64,000 bases of DNA, taken from the NCBI RefSeq assembly GCF_005938655.1, contig NZ_VCQT01000025.1, forward strand, positions 143,934 to 207,933, read 5' to 3'. Source of the stretch: Alloalcanivorax gelatiniphagus (GTDB taxonomy: Bacteria; Pseudomonadota; Gammaproteobacteria; Pseudomonadales; Alcanivoracaceae). Positions 37,662 to 46,620 of this stretch are shown here, in pieces (position 1 is the stretch's first letter; each line of letters opens with the position of its first letter). The position numbers and the translations under genes were made by a program. The notes beneath the pieces were generated by a model, which was given only the letters and a program-made list of their open reading frames with translations, did no database searches and was not told the DNA's origin.

Positions 37662-38435
37662 TCAATCGTAGGCGACGGAGCGCGTCGCCAGCGTCGAGGA
37701 CCGGCGGCGCTTGCGCCACACGTCGAGGGGATAACGCAGCAGAAGATGGGCATCCACCAAACCGATGCAGGGTAACTCGGTGCCCCGTTCCCAGGACGGA
37801 TTGCACTGCTCGAAGAAGCGGATTTTGGCATTTTTTTCGCGCATCTCCTTGGTGATCATCGCCACGTCCTGCTTCAGGTGCGTGTAGCCATTACCGAAGT
37901 CCAGCAGCCGGCGCTGATCGCAGAAGGAGTCCGGAAAAAGAGTGTGGCAATAATTCGCCACATAATCCGCAAGATGATCGCAACGGCCTTCCGGGTGCGG
38001 ATAATAGCTATAAAAATTATTGGCCAAGAGCAGATAGGTTTTGTAGCCCTTGGAAATCAACAACCAGTACAAAGGTCGGTACGGTCGTTTCAGTTTTTCC
38101 TTCACCATGCGCAGGAAAAATTGCACCTGAAGAACACGGGTGCCCCAGAATTCCTTTTCGATGATGGTGTCGCCGCTGAATACACCGGTTACCGTTTTTC
38201 CACCCACTTCCATATCCAGTACTTTTAGTGTGGAAAAGCCCACGGTGCGACGGCTTTCACGCTCCTGAATGAGAAAAACGCCATTTTTCTCAACCATGTC
38301 CTTGCAAAAAAGATCAACGCTGATGTTCTCGTAGTAGCGCCGGTAAAGATCGTACATCCGCAGCATCTGATCCACGGAAACCTTTGAAATAGGCACGTAG
38401 CGCGCTTTCAGGCGCGCTTTCTTTTTACTGGCCAT
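37662..38435 (-). CDS. GNAT-like protein of unknown function, first gene of the GH3/RND operon
   Basis: Protein of 257 residues from the ATG at 38435 with GGAGGG upstream. I do not recognise a specific family. The arrangement of RMYDLYRRYYENISVDLF, GVFLIQERESRRTVGFSTLK and TGVFSGDTIIEKEFWGTRVL resembles GNAT folds (N-terminal helices, beta strands, acetyl-CoA loop), and the C-terminal half is rich in Tyr, Phe and basic residues with RKRRR near the end. Base composition is visibly lower in GC than the following five genes, so it may have a separate origin. It is divergent from the AraC regulator and leads the operon, so it may carry out an early or accessory step. Confidence 0.55.
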   Translation of the reverse strand: MASKKKARLKARYVPISKVSVDQMLRMYDLYRRYYENISVDLFCKDMVEKNGVFLIQERESRRTVGFSTLKVLDMEVGGKTVTGVFSGDTIIEKEFWGTRVLQVQFFLRMVKEKLKRPYRPLYWLLISKGYKTYLLLANNFYSYYPHPEGRCDHLADYVANYCHTLFPDSFCDQRRLLDFGNGYTHLKQDVAMITKEMREKNAKIRFFEQCNPSWERGTELPCIGLVDAHLLLRYPLDVWRKRRRSSTLATRSVAYD

Positions 38436-38508
38436 GACTTCCCTCCATGTCATCCCGCTGACTTGTGGCGAGGGAAATTCTGTCTTCGCACCTGGAAATT
38501 TTTAATAG

Positions 38509-38540
38509 TAAAAGTGGCCAGTTTTTTGTTAAAAGGGGCA
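38509..38540. promoter_or_regulatory. Direct-repeat operator candidate for the divergent AraC regulator
   Basis: TAAAAGTGGC at 38509 and TAAAAGGGGC at 38530 are direct repeats exactly 21 bp apart, two turns of the helix, in an AT-rich 176-bp divergent gap. That geometry is typical of AraC/XylS binding sites. Read on the minus strand, a TACTAT hexamer follows towards the operon and could be its -10. Confidence 0.5.
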
Positions 38541-38611
38541 ACCTCGCAAACAGATCGGGAAACAACGGACCGGAAGTGAGACCCACGTCATAATTAATCC
38601 AGGTGAAGAAT

Positions 38612-39568
38612 ATGGAAGGGACGACAAAGGACTGCTCGCACTTGCCCATGATCGCCGCGCGTTATGGACGCCGGTTGATGCATTTTCTGCGGCAACGTCA
38701 GATCAGTGGTGACCTGGTACTGGCGGGGACCGGACTGGACCAGGAAATGCTCGATCATCCGGAGTGTTATTTAACCATTGAACAAGTGCGCCGCATTCTG
38801 GAACAAACCAAGCGATTGCTAGGTGATGAACTGGCACCGTTTCAGTTCGGCCAGTTGCTGGATCTGGAGGGTCACGGGCTGAGAGGTTTCACCGAACACA
38901 ACAGCCGCGCCGACCGGCGCAGCCTGGCCGACACCATCGTGCACTACTTTCGCGTCACCCTGCCGATCATGGACCTGCATCTCCATTGCGACGGGCATAG
39001 CGCCCGCATTCAACTGGTCGACACCTGGGAGCTGGGCTCCCTCCGTGAATTCGTTATCAAGATCTACCTGGGCAGCATCCAATCACTGACCCGACCCTTC
39101 GGCGGCACCCGCGCCATCGAATTCGATTTCCCCACCACCTTGTGCGGCAGCCAATGGCGGACCGTGGCCCGGGGCGCGCCGATCCGCTTCGGCGGCACCT
39201 GCAACCAGGTGGTGCTGACGGTGGAGCCACCGGACATGGCCGATCAGGTGCTCGGCCGCGCCCGCGCACGGATCACCGAGCACCCCGGCCGCGACAGTAC
39301 CCTGCAGCGGGTCGCCCACCACCTGGGCATGAGCCCGCGCAGCCTGCGCCGTCATCTGGCGCTGGCCGGCTATTCCTTCAGTGAAATTCGCAATGAAGTG
39401 CGCCGCCAGTTCGCCACCCGCTACCTCACCGAAACCGGCGACTCCCTGGAGAGCATCGCGGACCGGTTGGGCTACAGCGATCAGGCCAGTTTCAGCAAGG
39501 CGTACCGATCCTGGACCGGACAGACCCCGGGCCAGGTGCGCCGCGCCGGGCGGCCCGACCGCGGCTGA
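38612..39568 (+). CDS. AraC-family transcriptional regulator
   Basis: Regulator of 318 residues with an N-terminal arabinose-binding-like domain of the OruR/MmsR type (PLIxxLH-like IMDLHLHCDGHSARIQL; GSLREFVIKIYLGSI) and a C-terminal AraC double helix-turn-helix (about 220-318). The HTH segments are DSTLQRVAHHLGMSPRSLRR and DSLESIADRLGYSDQASFSK. The start at 38612 has AGGTGA upstream; a GTG at 38603 is less likely. It is divergent from the GH3/RND operon and is the obvious candidate regulator; the inducer may be a fatty or amino acid derivative, which is a guess from the family. It converges on an acyl-CoA dehydrogenase gene. Confidence 0.9.
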   Translation: MEGTTKDCSHLPMIAARYGRRLMHFLRQRQISGDLVLAGTGLDQEMLDHPECYLTIEQVRRILEQTKRLLGDELAPFQFGQLLDLEGHGLRGFTEHNSRADRRSLADTIVHYFRVTLPIMDLHLHCDGHSARIQLVDTWELGSLREFVIKIYLGSIQSLTRPFGGTRAIEFDFPTTLCGSQWRTVARGAPIRFGGTCNQVVLTVEPPDMADQVLGRARARITEHPGRDSTLQRVAHHLGMSPRSLRRHLALAGYSFSEIRNEVRRQFATRYLTETGDSLESIADRLGYSDQASFSKAYRSWTGQTPGQVRRAGRPDRG

Positions 39569-39599
39569 CGGCGGCCCGCCCCGGTGACGATCGCGGGGA

Positions 39600-40742
39600 T
39601 TACAGCCCCAGGCGCTTGGCGATCACCTCGTTCATGATCTCGTAGGTGCCGCCACCGATGGACAGAATGCGGTTGTCCCGGAACAGCCGCTCCACCACGG
39701 TGCCGCGCATGTAGCCGGCGCCGCCGAAGATCTGCACCGCATCCCAGGTGACCCGGTCGGCGCACTGGGTGGCCTGGTTCTTGGCCATGGACACATCCAG
39801 CACGCAGTCCTCGCCGTTGGCGATGCGCGCCGCCGTGCGGTAGGTGAACTCGCGGCTCACCGCCACCTGGGTGGCCATCTCCGCCAGCTTGTGCCGGGTC
39901 ACCTGGAAGCCGGCGATGGGCCGCCCAAACGCCTGGCGGTCACGGGCATAGGCCATGGCCTCCTCCAACGCCACCTGGGCGGTCATGTTGGCGGTCACCG
40001 CCAGCACCAGACGCTCCATCTGGAAGTTGCTCATGATGCAGTAGAAGCCGCCGTTCTCCGGGCCGATCAGATTTTCCACCGGCACCCGGCAATCCTCGAA
40101 GAACAGCTCGGCGGTGTCCGAGGCCCACCAGCCCATCTTCTTGAGTTTGCGCCCCACCGAGAAACCGGGGGTGCCCTTCTCCACCAGCAACAGGGAAATG
40201 CCGCCGAACCCCGGGTCGCCGGTGCGCACCGCCACCGTATAGAAATCGGCGCGCACGCCGCTGGTGATAAAGGTCTTGGCGCCGTTGACCACGAAATGGT
40301 CGCCGTCACGGACCGCCCGGGTACGCAGGTTGGCCACATCGGAACCGCCACCGGGCTCGGTGATCGCCAGGGCGGCAATCTTATCGCCGCCCAGCACCGG
40401 CGGCACCACCCGCCCCTGCAACTCCTCGCTGCCCCACTTCCAAACCGGTGGCAGCCCGATATCCAGCGACCCCAGGCTGGCGCCCACCCCGCCGGAGGTG
40501 CAGCGCACCATCTCCTCGCAGGCGGCCACCTTCATAAACACATCCTCGCCGCTGCCACCCCAACGCTCCGGCGCGCCGATCCCCAGAATGCCGGCCTCGG
40601 CAGCCTTCTTGTACAACTCACGGGGAAACTCCCCGGCCTCCTCCCACTCATCCACCGAGGGCAGAATCTCCCGCTCGACGAACTTGCGCACCGTCTCGCG
40701 CACCATGCCGTGGGTCTCATTGAAATAGGACAAATCCGCCAC
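39600..40742 (-). CDS. Acyl-CoA dehydrogenase
   Basis: FAD-dependent acyl-CoA dehydrogenase of 380 residues, introducing the trans-2 double bond in acyl-CoA or branched-acyl-CoA oxidation. N-terminal helical domain, FAD/acyl-binding strand ALAITEPGGGSDVA and ITSG, and C-terminal QIFGGAGYMRGTVVERLFRD. The translation start is GTG at 40742 behind GGAGG with a 4-base spacer. Just upstream lies a 20-bp palindrome. Chain-length preference cannot be read from the sequence. It stands as a single gene, convergent with the AraC regulator. Confidence 0.92.
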   Translation of the reverse strand: MADLSYFNETHGMVRETVRKFVEREILPSVDEWEEAGEFPRELYKKAAEAGILGIGAPERWGGSGEDVFMKVAACEEMVRCTSGGVGASLGSLDIGLPPVWKWGSEELQGRVVPPVLGGDKIAALAITEPGGGSDVANLRTRAVRDGDHFVVNGAKTFITSGVRADFYTVAVRTGDPGFGGISLLLVEKGTPGFSVGRKLKKMGWWASDTAELFFEDCRVPVENLIGPENGGFYCIMSNFQMERLVLAVTANMTAQVALEEAMAYARDRQAFGRPIAGFQVTRHKLAEMATQVAVSREFTYRTAARIANGEDCVLDVSMAKNQATQCADRVTWDAVQIFGGAGYMRGTVVERLFRDNRILSIGGGTYEIMNEVIAKRLGL

Positions 40743-40760
40743 ACTACCTCCTCACAAATA

Positions 40761-40780
40761 AACCAAGCGCTTGCTTGGTT
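40761..40780. promoter_or_regulatory. Palindromic operator upstream of the acyl-CoA dehydrogenase gene
   Basis: A perfect inverted repeat, AACCAAGC-N4-GCTTGGTT, ends 18 bases before the GTG start. Position and symmetry suit a dimeric repressor; TetR-family regulators often use such sites ahead of acyl-CoA dehydrogenase genes. No repressor gene adjoins it in the window. Confidence 0.65.
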
Positions 40781-40845
40781 CGAGGATAACAGAGAGTTGT
40801 TGCGGTGTGCTATTCGGTTGGGCGCTTTCAGAGAACCCCGGGGAA

Positions 40846-41176
40846 CCCCGGGGTCGGACCACGGCTACTTATTGATTTATAAGGGATTTTCTCTTTTTTA
40901 GGCGTATCTGGAGGGCTTAGGGGGTGTGTTTACCGGCAAAAAACGACCTCAAAGGGTCCGGGCTTGAAGAAACGGCCCGCCGTCCTTAGAGGCTGATTTC
41001 GACCCCCCAAACGCGTCTCTAAGCACCTGAAACACCGCTTCAAGAGGTGAAATATCCATGAAATCAGTGGGTTACTGTGGTCCGACCCCGGTAGCGGCCG
41101 CCGCTAAGCCCCGGTAACGCCACTCTGGGAGGACAAAAGTCCATAAAATCAGCGGGTTACCGTGGTCCGACCCCGG
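40846..41176. mobile_element. MITE-like non-coding element with GGGGTCGGACCAC ends
   Basis: The 440-bp gap before algC has no gene. An arm at 40848-40879 (CCGGGGTCGGACCACGGCTA and on) is inverted relative to arms at 41061-41091 and 41146-41176, which are direct copies 85 bp apart differing at about 2 of 31 positions. Between them lies T- and A-rich DNA without a reading frame. A perfect TAGCGG-CCG-CCGCTA palindrome sits at 41092-41106. This fits a small non-autonomous element or dispersed repeat; no target-site duplication was identified. Confidence 0.5.
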
Positions 41177-41182
41177 TAGGGG

Positions 41183-42556
41183 TTAGCCGGCGGCTTGGAT
41201 GGCTTGTTGGATGGCGGTTTCGAAGCGTTCCCGGATTTGGGCCAGGGTGGCTTTGTCGCGGGCTTCGTAGCGGGTCACCAGTTTGGGGGAGGTGTTGGAG
41301 GCGCGGCACAGGCCCCAGCCGTCCGGGTAGTCCATGCGGATGCCGTCGATCACGCAGGGTTCGCCGTCACCCAGGTCGGCGTTTTGTTGCAGGTACTCGA
41401 TGATGCGGAATTTGTTTTCCTCGGTGACCTGGATCTGGATTTCCGGGGTCGAGTGCAGCTTCGGAAAGCGGTCGAAAAAGCGCTCCGCGTCGCCGTCGAA
41501 GCGGCTCAGGATCACCAGCAGCCGGGCCGCCGCCAGGGTGGCGTCGTCGAAGCCGTACCAGTCCTCGGCGAAGAAGATATGGCCGCTCATCTCGCCGGCC
41601 AGCAAGGCGCCGGTTTCCTTCATGCGCGCCTTGATCAGCGAATGGCCGGTGCGCCACATTTCCGGTTCACCGCCGGCCTGGCGGATCACGTCGAAGAGAC
41701 CGCCGGTGCACTTCACGTCGAAGATCACCTTGGCGCCGGGTACCCGCCCGACCAGGTCCTCGGCCAGGGCCATCAGCAGAATGTCCGGATAGACCACCTC
41801 TCCGTTCGGCAGCACCACGCCCAGCCGGTCGCCGTCGCCGTCGAACGCCAGGCCCAGGTCGGCGTCATGGGCGCGCACCGCCTCGGTCAGGTCCTTGAGG
41901 GTCTCGATGTCGCCCGGGTCCGGGTGGTGATTGGGGAAGGTGCCGTCCACGTCCGCGTACAGCGGCGTCACGTCGCAGCCCAGCAGCATCAGCGCTTCCG
42001 GGGCACACACCCCGGCGGCGCCGTTGCCGCAGTCCACCACCACTTTCAGGGGGCGCGCCAGCTGGTGGCGGCGCTGTATCGCATTCAGGTAGGAGGGCAA
42101 CACATCGCGCTGGTCACGGCTGCCTTCACCGGCGCTGAAGTCCTGCTCTTCAATGCGCTTCCTGAGCGCCTGAATGGCGTCCCCGGACAGCGCGGTGCCC
42201 TGGATCACCACCTTGAAGCCGTTGTAGTCCGGCGGGTTGTGGCTGCCGGTGACCATCACGCCGGAATCCGCGTCATGGTAATGGTGGGTGGCGAAGTACA
42301 GCACCGGGGTGGGCACCAGGCCCACGTCCACCACATTGCAGCCGCTGGCCTGGAGGCCGGCGGACAGGGCTTCCACCAGCGCCGGCGAGGACAGCCGTCC
42401 GTCGCGGCCCACCGCCACGGTGTCACCGCCCCGGGTGCGCACCTCGGAGCCGATGGAGAGGCCGATCAGCCGCGCCACGTCGTCGCTCAGGGTGTCCTGG
42501 TAGATGCCGCGGATGTCGTAGGCGCGGAACAGGGAATCGGAAATCTCGGTGGTCAT
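41183..42556 (-). CDS. algC: Phosphomannomutase/phosphoglucomutase
   Basis: Interconverts hexose 6- and 1-phosphates (glucose and mannose), feeding UDP-glucose, LPS and exopolysaccharide synthesis. 457 residues from the ATG at 42556 behind AAGGA; upstream in-frame residues are not conserved. Phosphoserine S105 in MVTGSHNPPDYNG, metal loop AFDGDGDRLG, sugar loop GEMSGHIFF and phosphate-binding SNTSPKLVTRYEA are present. Length and motifs match Pseudomonas AlgC. It lies at the end of the run of minus-strand genes from the cellulose operon through galU and pgi, which suggests it supplies glucose-1-phosphate for cellulose. Confidence 0.95.
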   Translation of the reverse strand: MTTEISDSLFRAYDIRGIYQDTLSDDVARLIGLSIGSEVRTRGGDTVAVGRDGRLSSPALVEALSAGLQASGCNVVDVGLVPTPVLYFATHHYHDADSGVMVTGSHNPPDYNGFKVVIQGTALSGDAIQALRKRIEEQDFSAGEGSRDQRDVLPSYLNAIQRRHQLARPLKVVVDCGNGAAGVCAPEALMLLGCDVTPLYADVDGTFPNHHPDPGDIETLKDLTEAVRAHDADLGLAFDGDGDRLGVVLPNGEVVYPDILLMALAEDLVGRVPGAKVIFDVKCTGGLFDVIRQAGGEPEMWRTGHSLIKARMKETGALLAGEMSGHIFFAEDWYGFDDATLAAARLLVILSRFDGDAERFFDRFPKLHSTPEIQIQVTEENKFRIIEYLQQNADLGDGEPCVIDGIRMDYPDGWGLCRASNTSPKLVTRYEARDKATLAQIRERFETAIQQAIQAAG

Positions 42557-42676
42557 GGTAAGTCCTTTTGTGTAGAGCGCGGCTGCACGGCGAGTTACAG
42601 GATGCAGGATCGGATGAAGGGACCGGCACGGTGCCATGCCTGTGTCCCGCATCCTGAACCGAGCCGCCTTGCGGCT

Positions 42677-44338
42677 CTAGGCCTGCCGTTCTCGCACGTA
42701 GCGTGCCAGGGCACGGGTGGAAGCATCGAGCCCGTCACCACCGTCGCCATTGCCCAGGACCTGAATCATATCCGTGGCGATCTTCTTGCCCATTTCCACG
42801 CCCCACTGGTCGAAGGGGTTGATGCCCCACAGCACCGCCTGCACGAACACCTTGTGTTCATAGAGTGCCACCAGCGCGCCCAGATGGCGGGGCGTGAGTT
42901 CGTCCAGCAGCAAGGTGGTGCTGGGTTGGTTGCCCCGGTAGCGTTTGTAGGTGGGGGTATCGTCGTCCTCCGCCAGCGCCCGGTCGCCCAGGGCCAGCAG
43001 GCGCGATTGCGCCAGGCAGTTGGCCAGGGTAAGGATGTGCTGCTCTTCCAGCGGCTGCAGCTCGGCGCTGCTGCCCTGGCGGCGGCCGTGGCGGGCGGCG
43101 GCGATGAATTCGCAGGCCACCGGCCGGGTGCCCTGGTGCAGCAGCTGGTAGAAAGCATGCTGGGCGTTGGGCCCGACCTCGCCCCAGATCACCGGGCAGG
43201 TGTGGTAGTCCACCAGCTGGCCGTCGCGGTCCACGGACTTGCCGTTGGATTCCATCTCCAGCTGTTCCACATAGGAAGGCCAGTGCTTGAGGCGGCCATC
43301 GTAGGGCAGCACCGCGCGGGCGGTGATGTTCAGGAAGTTCAGGTTCCACACATCCACCAGCCCCAGCAGCACCGGCAGGTTGCGCTCCCAGGGCGCGTCC
43401 TGGAAGTGCCGGTCCATCTCGTTGGCGCCGGCCAGCAACTCACGGAAGCCGTCCATGCCGATGGTCAGGGCAATCGGCAGGCCGATGGCCGACCACAGGG
43501 AATAGCGGCCCCCCACCCAGTCCCAGAACAGCAGCTGGTTGTCGCCGTGGATACCCCATTCGCTCATGCGCTCCGGCTTCGCCGAAATGCCCACGAAATG
43601 GCAGCGCAGGACCGCGCCGTTGCGGTCCGGGAACGCCTTCTCCAGCCAGTAGCGGGCGGTGGCCGCGTTGCTCAAGGTGTCCACGGTGGTGAAGGATTTG
43701 GACGACACCACGATCAGGGTGGTGGCCGGGTTCAGTTCGTCCAGCAGCGGCGCGATCTGGCTGCCGTCCATGGACGACACGAAATGCACCCGTGGCCGGC
43801 GCCCTTCCGGCGGCTGGTTTTCATGCAGTGCCACCGAGGCCATCAGCGGGCCCAGGTCGGAGCCGCCCACGCCCACGTTGACCACGTCGGTGATGGCGTC
43901 CCCTTCGCAGCCGCGCCATTGGCCGGACAGAATCCGTTTGACGATGCGTTCCATGCGCAGCAGCTGCGCCTGCACCGGGTCCTGCTCGCCATCGTCGCGG
44001 GCCGGCTGGCGCAGCCGCCAGTGCATGGCGGCGCGGCCTTCGGTCCAGTTCACCTCACCGCCTTCGAACAGGCAGCGTATCCAGGCGTCCAGTCCCCGGG
44101 CACCGGCCAGGGCGCGCAGCTTCTCCAGGGTTTCGGCGGTGAGCCGTTGCTTGCTGAAGTCCGCCAGCACCCCGCCGGCGTGCAGGCTCAGGGTGTCAAA
44201 GCGGTTCGGATCGTCGGCGAACAGATCGGCCAGGTGCCATTCACCGGCCTGCCCGGCATGGTCACGCAGGGCCTGGTCGGCGGCGCGGGTGGCCTCATCA
44301 TCGTGCGGTGGCAGGTTCTGAAGCGTTGAGGTGGTCAT
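42677..44338 (-). CDS. pgi: Glucose-6-phosphate isomerase
   Basis: Interconverts glucose-6-phosphate and fructose-6-phosphate. 553 residues with PGI signatures: [42 protein letters not shown] and [14 protein letters not shown]. The start overlaps the stop of the dehydrogenase homologue upstream (ATGA), so it is in that operon. A 7-bp hairpin (GAGCCGC/GCGGCTC at 42661-42677) lies right at the stop but has no T run. Supplies the hexose-phosphate pool that algC and galU turn into UDP-glucose. Confidence 0.96.
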   Translation of the reverse strand: MTTSTLQNLPPHDDEATRAADQALRDHAGQAGEWHLADLFADDPNRFDTLSLHAGGVLADFSKQRLTAETLEKLRALAGARGLDAWIRCLFEGGEVNWTEGRAAMHWRLRQPARDDGEQDPVQAQLLRMERIVKRILSGQWRGCEGDAITDVVNVGVGGSDLGPLMASVALHENQPPEGRRPRVHFVSSMDGSQIAPLLDELNPATTLIVVSSKSFTTVDTLSNAATARYWLEKAFPDRNGAVLRCHFVGISAKPERMSEWGIHGDNQLLFWDWVGGRYSLWSAIGLPIALTIGMDGFRELLAGANEMDRHFQDAPWERNLPVLLGLVDVWNLNFLNITARAVLPYDGRLKHWPSYVEQLEMESNGKSVDRDGQLVDYHTCPVIWGEVGPNAQHAFYQLLHQGTRPVACEFIAAARHGRRQGSSAELQPLEEQHILTLANCLAQSRLLALGDRALAEDDDTPTYKRYRGNQPSTTLLLDELTPRHLGALVALYEHKVFVQAVLWGINPFDQWGVEMGKKIATDMIQVLGNGDGGDGLDASTRALARYVRERQA

Positions 44339-45642
44339 CAGCCCCTCCCGATGCCGTGGTAGGTGAAGCCCTGGCGCTTCACGTACGCCGGGTCATAGAT
44401 GTTGCGCCCATCGAGAATCAACGGCGTGCGCATGGCGGACTTGAGATCGTCCCAGTCCGGGCCCCAGTAGGCCTTCCACTCGGTCACCAGCATCAGCGCG
44501 TCGCTGTCGCGGGCCGCCTCGTAGGGGTCGTCGTGGAGGGTAAGGGTGCCCTTGCCCCGGGCCCAGGCGGACAGCTCCGGCAGCGCCAGCGGATCGTGCA
44601 CGTGCACGTCCACGTCCTGGGCCCAGAGCGCTTCGATCAGACGCAGGGCCGGGCCGTTGTCGATGCGGTCGGAGCCGGGCTTGAAGGCGGCGCCCCACAG
44701 GGTCACGCGCCGCTGCTCCACGTCGCCTTCGTAGTGGCGCCAGAACTTGCGGAACAGCACTTCCTTCTGGCGCTCGTTGATCTGCAGCACCTGCTCCAGC
44801 AGCTCGGCGCCAATGCGGCGGCTGCGCAGGGTGTCGGTGAGGCTCATCACGTCGCGGCTGAAACCCGGGCCGCCGAAGCCACAGCCGGCGTACAGATAGG
44901 CTTCGCCGATGCGCGGGTCCGACCCCACGCCCTGGCGGATCACGTCGATGTCCACCGCCAGTTGCTCGGCCAGCAGCGCCATGTCGTTCATGTAGCTGAG
45001 CCGGGTGGCGAGCATGCCGCTGATCGCCAGTTTGGTGAACTCCGCCTCGCGGGGCAGCATCACCTTGAGCACATCGCGGCGGCGGTTATAGGGCCGCAGC
45101 AGCTCGCGCACCAGCACTTCCGCCTCGCGGTCGTCGCAGCCGAGCAAAAGATGGTGGGGTCGGGTGAAGGAATCCAGCGCCTGGCCTTCCTGCAGGGTGT
45201 CCGGCAGGCACACCACCGGCGTGTTGGCGCCAGCGTCGCTCAGGCGCGCCTGCATCTGTTCGGTGGTACCCACCGGAAACACGCTCTGATTGATCAGCAG
45301 ACGGGCCCCGCCGCGGCCGGCCCAGTCCGCCAGATGGCCGGCGCGCTCCAGGTCGCCGGGCTGCAGGGCCAGGCACACCACCGGCGCCGGTTCGCTCACC
45401 GCCGGCTCGCCGTTGGCGCTGGCCAGTCCCGGTTCGTCGGTGCGGCAGTCCAGGCGCCCGGCGCGGCGCTGGCTGCTGACCAGCTCGGCCAGCCCGGGCT
45501 CCTGATACAGCACCCGGCCGTCATCCAGGGCCCGGGCGACCCGGCCCGGGGGCAGCCACCAGCGCACCCGATGGCCGCTTTGCGCCATGGCGGCAGCGGT
45601 AACCATGGCGCACAGGGTGTCGCCAAACATATCAATGCGCAT
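44338..45642 (-). CDS. UDP-glucose/GDP-mannose dehydrogenase homologue lacking the catalytic cysteine
   Basis: 434 residues with the whole UGD fold, but key sites are altered. The cofactor motif that is normally GxGYVG reads MFGDTLCAM. The active-site motif GFGGSCFPKD reads [11 protein letters not shown] near residue 258, so the thioester-forming Cys is replaced by Gly and a Cys lies six positions earlier. Other features are kept: [30 protein letters not shown] (read as two adjoining stretches), and a C-terminal [19 protein letters not shown]. It probably cannot oxidise UDP-glucose to UDP-glucuronate by the normal route. It lies 9 bp after galU with a strong AAGGAG site and overlaps pgi, so it is kept in the operon and may have another role. 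Confidence 0.75.
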   Translation of the reverse strand: MRIDMFGDTLCAMVTAAAMAQSGHRVRWWLPPGRVARALDDGRVLYQEPGLAELVSSQRRAGRLDCRTDEPGLASANGEPAVSEPAPVVCLALQPGDLERAGHLADWAGRGGARLLINQSVFPVGTTEQMQARLSDAGANTPVVCLPDTLQEGQALDSFTRPHHLLLGCDDREAEVLVRELLRPYNRRRDVLKVMLPREAEFTKLAISGMLATRLSYMNDMALLAEQLAVDIDVIRQGVGSDPRIGEAYLYAGCGFGGPGFSRDVMSLTDTLRSRRIGAELLEQVLQINERQKEVLFRKFWRHYEGDVEQRRVTLWGAAFKPGSDRIDNGPALRLIEALWAQDVDVHVHDPLALPELSAWARGKGTLTLHDDPYEAARDSDALMLVTEWKAYWGPDWDDLKSAMRTPLILDGRNIYDPAYVKRQGFTYHGIGRG

Positions 45643-45651
45643 TGAATCTCC

Positions 45652-46536
45652 TTATTCCTGGCGATCGGCCCTGGAGATCAGGTCGCGGGCGGCGTCCCCA
45701 ATCTCCGGATGCTTGACTGCATAATGCAGAATCGCCTGCAGGTAGCCTTCCTTGCTGCCGCAATCAAAGGTACGGCCCAACATGGCGTAGGCCTCCACCG
45801 GCGCCCGCCCGATCAGCGCGGCGATGGCGTCGGTGAGTTGAATCTCGCCGCCGGCACCCGGCGGTGTTTCGGCGAGCAGATCCATCACCTCCGGCGGCAG
45901 CACATAACGGCCCACCACCGACAGGTTGGAAGGCGCCTGGTCCCGGTCGGGTTTCTCCACCACGCCACGCATGGGCGCGCTGTCGCCGGCCCGGGGCGGC
46001 TCACCGTCCAGGTCGGCGATGCCGTATTTATGCACCAGTTCGTCGGGCACGCCCTCCACCATGATCTGGGCGGCGCCGTTTTCCTGGAAGCGACGGATCA
46101 TATTGCTCAGGTCGTTGCCACGGCCTTCGCCGTCCACCAGCACGTCCGGCAGGATCACCACGAACGGCTCGCCGCCCACTACCTGCCGGGCCTGCCAGAC
46201 CGCGTGGCCAAGGCCCTGGGGCGGGCCCTGGCGCACGCTGGTCACCTGCACGCCGTCCGGCAGCGGGTGGCGCACTTTCTCAAGCAGCTCGGTTTTGCCC
46301 TTGGCTTCCAGCTGGGCTTCCAGTTCCGGGTGGCCGTCGAAGAAGTTCTCAATGGCGGTTTTGCTGCCGTGGCTGACCAGAATGATTTCGGTGATGCCGG
46401 CTTGCACCGCTTCTTCCACCACGTAATCAATGGCCGGCCGGTCGATGATCGGCAGCATTTCCTTGGGAATGGATTTCGAGGCAGGCAACATGCGGGTGCC
46501 GAAGCCCGCCACGGGAATCACCGCTTTTCTGACCAT
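45652..46536 (-). CDS. galU: UTP-glucose-1-phosphate uridylyltransferase
   Basis: Makes UDP-glucose, the substrate of cellulose synthase, from UTP and glucose-1-phosphate. 294 residues; the nucleotide motif VAGFGTRMLPASK and following SIPKEMLPIIDRPAIDYVVE are classic GalU, with FVVILPDVLVDG later and GVVEKP for sugar binding. It lies 84 bp after bcsZ on the same strand and 9 bp before the dehydrogenase homologue. Confidence 0.96.
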   Translation of the reverse strand: MVRKAVIPVAGFGTRMLPASKSIPKEMLPIIDRPAIDYVVEEAVQAGITEIILVSHGSKTAIENFFDGHPELEAQLEAKGKTELLEKVRHPLPDGVQVTSVRQGPPQGLGHAVWQARQVVGGEPFVVILPDVLVDGEGRGNDLSNMIRRFQENGAAQIMVEGVPDELVHKYGIADLDGEPPRAGDSAPMRGVVEKPDRDQAPSNLSVVGRYVLPPEVMDLLAETPPGAGGEIQLTDAIAALIGRAPVEAYAMLGRTFDCGSKEGYLQAILHYAVKHPEIGDAARDLISRADRQE

Positions 46537-46620
46537 GAAAACTCCTTGTCCGCGAGAGAAGTGATTATGAAACAGAACAGCCGGCTATGGTTCCGCGGCG
46601 GTTCGCGGCATTCCGTGCAA

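Noticed and set aside
41195..44329. 1044-residue plus-strand open frame opposite algC and pgi
   Set aside because: Shadow of two well-recognised minus-strand enzymes; spans their intergenic gap without any domain.
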